Of a DNA stretch of 64,000 nucleotides, positions 60,536-64,000 are shown in pieces. Both the position numbers and the translations under genes were made by a program. Source of the DNA: Metaphire vulgaris (Eukaryota; Annelida; Clitellata; Crassiclitellata; Megascolecidae); contig CM030837.1 in NCBI GenBank assembly GCA_018105865.1, positions 2,584,475 through 2,648,474 on the forward strand, in the 5' to 3' direction. The notes under the pieces were generated by a model, which did not search any database, was not told where the DNA came from, and was given only the letters and a program-made list of their open reading frames with translations. Each line of letters begins with the position of its first letter. The stretch's first letter is position 1.

Positions 60536-63500
60536 AAAGTCGACCATTTCCTGGCTAACCATTGCACCTTGCCTAAACCTAAATAGGAAGCTGCTATATC
60601 GTACTATTTCTGGCTAACCTATAATAATTTTATAATAATTGACTAAAGTGCTATGATATTTTCGAAAGTGCCACTATATCTTACTTACTTGCTTACTTAC
60701 TTATTTATTAGTTCTATGATGATTCCTTCTTAGAAATGATTCATTTATGAATTGCATTTTAGACAAAATTTCGAAACAGTCTTTATCATCAGGTTGGAAT
60801 CTATAAAAAAGATTCCCCTCCTCCACGTCGGTAGGTAATCAAAATGATTCCATGAGGTATTGGCTTCTAAGTTATTCAGAAATATTTATTATATTTTCAT
60901 ATATTTACATTTTAATTACCATTATTTATTTTATTGTGTTGCTATTTTTTCATGAATTGAGTTCACCATTTGTCCCACGGCTAATATTTACATAAGAATA
61001 AGAAGCAGCTACTACTGTACTACTTTCCAAAGCGCTATATAAAAATTTATGAGATTTTACTTACTTACATGGTAGCAAGATAATTGTAGCCTTGTCCAAA
61101 GTTTGAAACTAACTTCCTCTGTCTGTTCAATCTTCAGACTCGGGGAAATTTCTTTAAATTGGCTTTTCTTCCTGATACATTGCTTCCTACTTTAATGGTT
61201 ATATAATTTAATTTGATGTGACATAACATTGACTCAGCTCTTCTTCTAGATGGGCACTTCACTTGGTAATGTAATAGTACATACAGTAATGATATTAACT
61301 ATTATATTATTGGTATTATTCTATGGCCTTTGACTGTGCAGGGATAGTAAACTTTCAGTTGATGAACTCTATGGAAAAGTGGACAAATTTCGCAAAAATA
61401 CCCATCAGTTGAGCAGGTAAATTCTTTGCTTAAATAGCTCACAGTGATTTAGTTCTTTGGTCTGTGAACAGTCAGAATTCAGAAGTAGCACATTCAGATG
61501 TGTGGTGCTGCCATCTATAACAGCAGTTCGTATGCATGTAAGGTTAATTTAAATTGTTGCCATAACTGATTTTTGTAGAATTTATTGCAGATTTATAATA
61601 TCAAATGCTATAATTTTGAATAAGAACTTTTTCTAATTTTACTAGATTTCATTTTTGGAAATAACTTTGCTGCCTTTGTTTTGCAGTTCAACTGAATTAG
61701 GATCAAAGAATAAAGAAGCGGAGCCAATTAAAACGTCTTCCAATCCTCCGCAAGTATGTATTTTCCTTTAAATTGTGATCTGCTAAAATAATAGCAACTG
61801 TTTTTGAAATTGAACGTTTTCAAATGAGAAGCAGTGAAACAATGAGTTGAAAGAGAAAGAAGCTTCTAGTATTAATTATTTATGAGCTGTTCTTCAGACT
61901 AGCTTGATGCATATACTAGCAATAAAAATCTATCCTCTTAGGATATCTGATATGAAGACATTGAATTGATGTCCTGATGTATGAATTGTTGCTTTATGGC
62001 ATGAATTGATGCTCTATTGTACGAATTGTACGAATAACATCAAGTGGACGGACAAGAAAACAAATGATGAAGTACTACAGATGGTGGACGAACAAAGATC
62101 GATAATCAGTACCATCAAAAAAAGACAGAGGAACTGGATTGGACACGTACTAAGAGGAGAAACATTGCTTAGAACAGTAATTGAGGGAAGAATATCAGAA
62201 AGAAAGGCAAAAGGAAGACCGAGGAGGATGCTATTGGACTGGATGATGAAAACAGATCATACACAGCATCACAAGACCTATGCAGAAATCAAAGAAGAAG
62301 CAAGACGCAGAGAGGAATGGAAACAATGGAGCCCTGAACCTGTCCCAGGACAGAGAACACGATGATGATGTACGAATTGAATCCATATTGTATGCATTTA
62401 TTATCTATTGTAACACACAGTATTTCCTTATGTATTTCCTTCTTTTAAGGTAGAGAAACAGAAAATGGACAATGAGGATTCTTCAGATGATGATCAGCAT
62501 TTGTACATAAATGATTTTAATGCGTCCACTAAACATTCTTATGAAAACGTACAGTTGCAGCCAAGAAGAAATGCAGCAGTTGTAAGAACTTACTTACTTA
62601 CTAAAGTTGCCTAATAGGTTACTACTGTAATAGAAAATCAGAATATTGAATGGATCTTAATTGATCAGTAGCTGTCCAGTAACTTTAGGCATGCAGTCAT
62701 GAGCTAATAATTAATTTTGCTGTCTTTAGACTCTTAGGACCCCTGGCTCTGGACCACATGGGCCACAATGCTGTTACACCACTGGCATAAATAAACTCTT
62801 GTTCAATTTTTGTTTTCTTTAGCTCTATTTTTGTGGTGTCTTCATAAATTTTCTTTATTATGATCATGAAAAATGTCCTGCGATCAAAAAATGGCAGTAT
62901 CGTCTATGGCCTTTGTCCTCTCCTTCATGTGTTTAACCTTCATTTATGTTTTGTCTTAAAGAACGAAGCATTTGAATGAAGTTCATTGACTTGAGGGTAT
63001 AAATATTTTGAGTGCATAAATCTTAATTTCAAACATCCATTATTTTAAAAACTTTAAGGTAGACTGATTTTTGGGGTATATCAACTGCCAGCTTTGACCT
63101 TTCATGATGAAGTGTGAATACAAACTTCCATTATTTTCAAAGATTTTTTCATATTTTAAAATTCAGACTTTCCATTTTATTTTTCAGGAGAAAAAATATT
63201 ACAGGAGCACAGCAAGACACGAGCCAAACATCAAGCACCAGAAACGACCTGTTCTAGTTGCAGGCGCCGGTGACATCATCGAGGCAAGTCGGCCCATTTT
63301 CTGCAGTTCAATTGATTGCATTTTAGAAAGTGATAATTTAAATCTAATTTTGAATTGTCAAGATTAAAGCTGTTTATATTATTTTTCTTTATTTTCAAAC
63401 ATGCTTGAATTCTACTCTAACTGATACTCTAACTGCAAATCATTATAAGTTACGTCATCCTGTTAATACAATTTTATAAATGATGCCAAAACAATATGAA

Positions 63501-63665
63501 TACCTTGTTTGCGTAGATTTGAAGTAGAATTTTTGGTAAATTTTCAGTCGCATATTGAGGAAAACAATGAAATTTATGGAAAACTGCATCGATTGGCTGA
63601 TGGTTCATATCCGGATCCAAATGAAGGCTGGATTTCTAAGGCCTGTCTAGAACTGTATGAACTAG
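52104..63665 (+). CDS. NCF1/SH3PXD2-like: PX-SH3-SH3 NADPH-oxidase organizer / Tks-family adaptor (3' end beyond window)
   Basis: Sixteen coding exons join in phase into at least 491 residues. p47phox and Tks proteins bind phosphoinositides through PX and assemble NADPH oxidases or scaffold complexes through SH3 domains. Order: PX domain (about 1-121, NWSNGQKTTIERPYMAVFDF through ARWFESL and SLPEKV), SH3-1 (about 178-237, YWAVTDY to SGWWFVHVEDTNEQGWAPGA), SH3-2 (about 248-303, FRVLRDFEG to DGWWEVRCRGKVGIIPATNL), a YKKDSPPPRRDS segment (about 320-331), a Ser/Asp-rich linker with YIND and YENV, then a third SH3-like domain (about 440-491, VLVAGAGDIIE to EGWISKACLEL). The close SH3 pair followed by PPRR recalls p47phox; the N terminus recalls Tks. 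The last donor at 63666 shows that more exons follow. Confidence 0.88.
52240..52395. repeat. (ATT)n(AGT)n microsatellite
   Basis: About 155 bp in the first intron of the organizer gene. Confidence 0.95.
53401..53481 (+). CDS. NCF1/SH3PXD2-like: Organizer exon 2 (PX)
   Basis: TTATTTCAG acceptor, CAG|GTGGGA donor, 81 nt, phase 0. Encodes TFELALNWSNGQKTT and IERPYMAVFDFQ; ERPY takes the place of the PX Y-R-R-F/Y motif. Confidence 0.88.
53998..54046 (+). CDS. NCF1/SH3PXD2-like: Organizer exon 3 (PX)
   Basis: GATTTACAG acceptor, 49 nt, NLLKKSYPDCQIPDLK. The donor AAAG|GTTGTC is weak but is the only one giving the needed phase. Confidence 0.75.
54657..54730 (+). CDS. NCF1/SH3PXD2-like: Organizer exon 4 (PX)
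   Basis: CCATATAG acceptor, CAG|GTTTCT donor. Encodes DARWFESLWKARKEEKKKAL then DEFFQ, matching PKWFDGQ...LTEYC of p47phox. Confidence 0.82.
54790..54946. mobile_element. ATGGGCGC-family MITE, copy 3
   Basis: ATGGGCGCCCACAAAAATAT at the left, TTTAGCAAGGTTTTCAAATT inside (shared with copy 1), GCGGGCATCCATG at the right, one mismatch from the family end. Confidence 0.7.
55005..55084 (-). mobile_element. piggyBac-like MITE, copy 4
   Basis: TTAACCCCTTAACCGTGCAT at the left and CCCAGTTAAGGGGTTAA at the right, in an intron of the organizer gene. Confidence 0.85.
55270..55529 (-). mobile_element. tRNA-derived SINE, minus strand, with 12-bp target duplication
   Basis: Read on the minus strand it begins GCACTGTGGAGCATTGGTTA, then GCGCACTGGTCTGCCAATCT and GTGGTTCAACTCCCGGC. 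These fit tRNA A- and B-boxes with a GCC anticodon-like loop (tRNA-Gly-like). A body of about 190 bp follows. ATATGAATCAAG flanks it perfectly at 55258-55269 and 55530-55541. Confidence 0.88.
55640..55725 (+). CDS. NCF1/SH3PXD2-like: Organizer exon 5 (end of PX)
   Basis: ATTATGAAG acceptor (short pyrimidine tract), AAG|GTATTA donor, 86 nt. Encodes KILSLPEKVVYGKEISEFFT then FTWQRETG; compare LMSLPTKISRCPHLLDFF. Confidence 0.8.
56184..56349. mobile_element. hAT MITE related to 20320-20521, opposite orientation
   Basis: CAGTGACTCCTGGACTCCGG at the left and GGCCTAGACTAAACCCTG at the right correspond to the inverse of the 20320 copy's ends. C-rich interior in reverse. Confidence 0.65.
56698..56762 (+). 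CDS. NCF1/SH3PXD2-like: Organizer exon 6 (PX-SH3 linker)
   Basis: GCATTTAG acceptor, GAAA|GTGAGG donor, 65 nt. It is the only exon found that restores frame between exons 5 and 7. Encodes SEVSFEEETRVHSTAVISPV then E, acidic and Ser/Thr-rich. Confidence 0.75.
56933..57005. repeat. (GAT)n/(GAC)n microsatellite
   Basis: About 73 bp of GAT and GAC repeats in the intron between organizer exons 6 and 7. Confidence 0.95.
57301..57504 (+). CDS. NCF1/SH3PXD2-like: Organizer exon 7 (linker and first half of SH3-1)
   Basis: TGCTTGTAG acceptor, TCTG|GTATTT donor, 204 nt. Encodes EYESIDIEKANYSILSIRPK, then ITYWAVTDYSKRKSGEVDLT and VGAVVNVLQRELSG, the first SH3 strands and n-Src loop (compare YRAIANYEKTSGSEMALSTG). 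Confidence 0.93.
58101..58205 (+). CDS. NCF1/SH3PXD2-like: Organizer exon 8 (second half of SH3-1)
   Basis: GCTAATGCAG acceptor, ACAG|GTTATT donor, 105 nt. Encodes GWWFVHVEDTNEQGWAPGAC then LLPDDRTNLHDCSIT. The WW and GWAP of an SH3 ligand groove are present. Confidence 0.93.
58957..59717. mobile_element. Possible MITE with TTTAATCAYGTGACA-type inverted ends
   Basis: CCTTTAATCATGTGACAGTT repeats occur at 58960-59080; ATTGTCACGCGATTAAATGT lies at the other end near 59690-59715. The inside includes an ATA-repeat/SINE-like piece (59370-59590). Boundaries uncertain. Confidence 0.4.
59740..59863 (+). CDS. NCF1/SH3PXD2-like: Organizer exon 9 (SH3-2)
   Basis: TTTCTTCAG acceptor, CAG|GTGAGG donor, 124 nt. 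Encodes GPFGEFRVLRDFEGIEPDEI then SCKKGEKVEVIQASLDGWWE and V; compare DEVSLLEGEAVEVIHKLLDG of p47phox. Confidence 0.95.
60335..60392 (+). CDS. NCF1/SH3PXD2-like: Organizer exon 10 (end of SH3-2)
   Basis: ATTTGCAG acceptor, CAG|GTAAGT donor, 58 nt, encodes CRGKVGIIPATNLEPVSSQ, the GxxP and terminal strand of SH3-2. Confidence 0.93.
60763..60830 (+). CDS. NCF1/SH3PXD2-like: Organizer exon 11 (PPPRR segment)
   Basis: GCATTTTAG acceptor, CG|GTAGGT donor, 68 nt, encodes TKFRNSLYHQVGIYKKDSPP then PR. A second AG at 60791-60792 gives an in-frame start 30 nt later. PPPRR directly after tandem SH3 domains recalls the APPRRSS start of the p47phox autoinhibitory region. Confidence 0.78.
61342..61416 (+). 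CDS. NCF1/SH3PXD2-like: Organizer exon 12
   Basis: ACTGTGCAG acceptor, CAG|GTAAAT donor, 75 nt. Encodes DSKLSVDELYGKVDKFRKNT then HQLS. Together with exon 11 it makes RRDS, a basophilic phosphosite pattern. Confidence 0.82.
61687..61753 (+). CDS. NCF1/SH3PXD2-like: Organizer exon 13
   Basis: TTTTGCAG acceptor, CAA|GTATGT donor, 67 nt, encodes STELGSKNKEAEPIKTSSNP then PQ, a charged linker. Confidence 0.82.
62030..62368 (+). mobile_element. 5'-truncated non-LTR retrotransposon (LINE) 3' end with 11-bp target duplication
   Basis: Encodes the end of a reverse-transcriptase ORF: IKKRQRNWIGHVLRGETLLR, GRPRRMLLDWM, REEWKQW, still open. It ends in GATGATGA. TGTACGAATTG flanks it perfectly at 62019-62029 and 62369-62379. 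Sense orientation in the intron between exons 13 and 14. Its open frame is not a host gene. Confidence 0.9.
62450..62581 (+). CDS. NCF1/SH3PXD2-like: Organizer exon 14 (acidic YxN segment)
   Basis: TTCTTTTAAG acceptor, GTT|GTAAGA donor, 132 nt, phase 0. Encodes MDNEDSSDDDQHLYINDFNA and HSYENVQLQPRRN. YIND and YENV fit the pYxN pattern of GRB2-type SH2 ligands. Confidence 0.85.
63188..63283 (+). CDS. NCF1/SH3PXD2-like: Organizer exon 15 (third SH3-like domain, first part); GC donor
   Basis: TTTTTCAG acceptor, 96 nt, phase 0, encodes EKKYYRSTARHEPNIKHQKR then PVLVAGAGDIIE. The donor reads GAG|GCAAGT, a GC-AG intron with otherwise ideal consensus. Confidence 0.8.
63548..63665 (+). CDS. NCF1/SH3PXD2-like: Organizer exon 16 (third SH3-like domain, second part)
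   Basis: AATTTTCAG acceptor, CTAG|GTAGGT donor, 118 nt. Encodes SHIEENNEIYGKLHRLADGS, then DPNEGWISKACLELYEL, an SH3 C-terminal pattern (GW.SK..LEL). The first tryptophan of the usual WW pair is replaced (IYG). Confidence 0.82.
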
Positions 63666-64000
63666 GTAGGTCGTAACTGCTTCTTTTTATTAATCTTTTG
63701 GATGATGGATTGAAAAGGTTACAAAGTAATTTGACCACATTACAGGACTTTGACTGCTTCCATGAAACTCAAACAGGGTTTTTAGTTTTGCTCCAGGGTC
63801 CTTAAAGTTTCATGTAGGCAGATATAACTATCATGGGTCATAAGAGTTTTGAAGGAATACAAGTGAAAGATAGGCTGTAGACTAAGAGGCAGTAGCGTGC
63901 TAAGGGGTTGGGGTGGGGCGGTGACCCCAGGCATCCACCAGATAGGGGGCATCCAAATTGATTTGGTGATCTTATTTTTGCTTGTCAACACTTTTTTCAA

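Noticed and set aside
62006..62365. 119-residue frame as a host exon
   Set aside because: It is the end of a LINE reverse transcriptase bounded by a perfect target duplication and skipped by the gene's splicing.

Overview
This is animal nuclear DNA. It has spliced genes with short exons and GT-AG introns of about 0.4-7 kb, polyadenylation signals, and many transposon remnants and microsatellites. The repeat style (CAGTGGCGTAGCC-type hAT ends, short TTAA- and TA-flanked MITEs, a tRNA-headed SINE, a LINE 3' end) suggests a marine invertebrate, possibly a non-vertebrate deuterostome; I cannot name the species. I found no ORF-rich prokaryotic or viral segment and no CRISPR array. All exons below were joined by eye from splice signals, reading phase and family similarity.

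Layout. 1-9484: about 40 satellite monomers of about 211 bp in an A-B-C-D higher-order pattern, between two nearly identical copies of a hAT-type MITE. 9485-20168: no confident gene; purine tracts, microsatellites, MITEs and a 360-bp pure ACAG repeat. 20169-30818 (+): 3' exons of an ionotropic glutamate receptor-like gene whose ligand-binding lobes S1 and S2 are fused in one exon, so the channel pore is absent. Its introns hold an 18-bp minisatellite of YY1-like sites, a 550-bp purine-rich tract and several MITEs. 30819-37150: intergenic, repeats. 37256-45752 (+): a complete class I phosphatidylinositol transfer protein (PITP) gene, 311 codons, with two alternative versions of exon 4 that swap the lipid-exchange loop. 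45870-52093: intergenic or 5'-UTR intron, with MITEs and a 30-bp perfect palindrome. 52104-63665 and beyond (+): a p47phox/Tks-like adaptor gene (PX, tandem SH3, PPPRR segment, acidic YxN segment, third SH3-like domain) that runs out of the window.

The three genes share a strand but show no operon-like relation. Two act in phosphoinositide biology (PITP; PX-SH3 adaptor), which may be chance. The most notable points are the poreless receptor, the mutually exclusive PITP exons, the three-SH3 organizer, a hAT insertion whose target duplication copied a splice donor, the MITE-bounded higher-order satellite and the YY1-site array.
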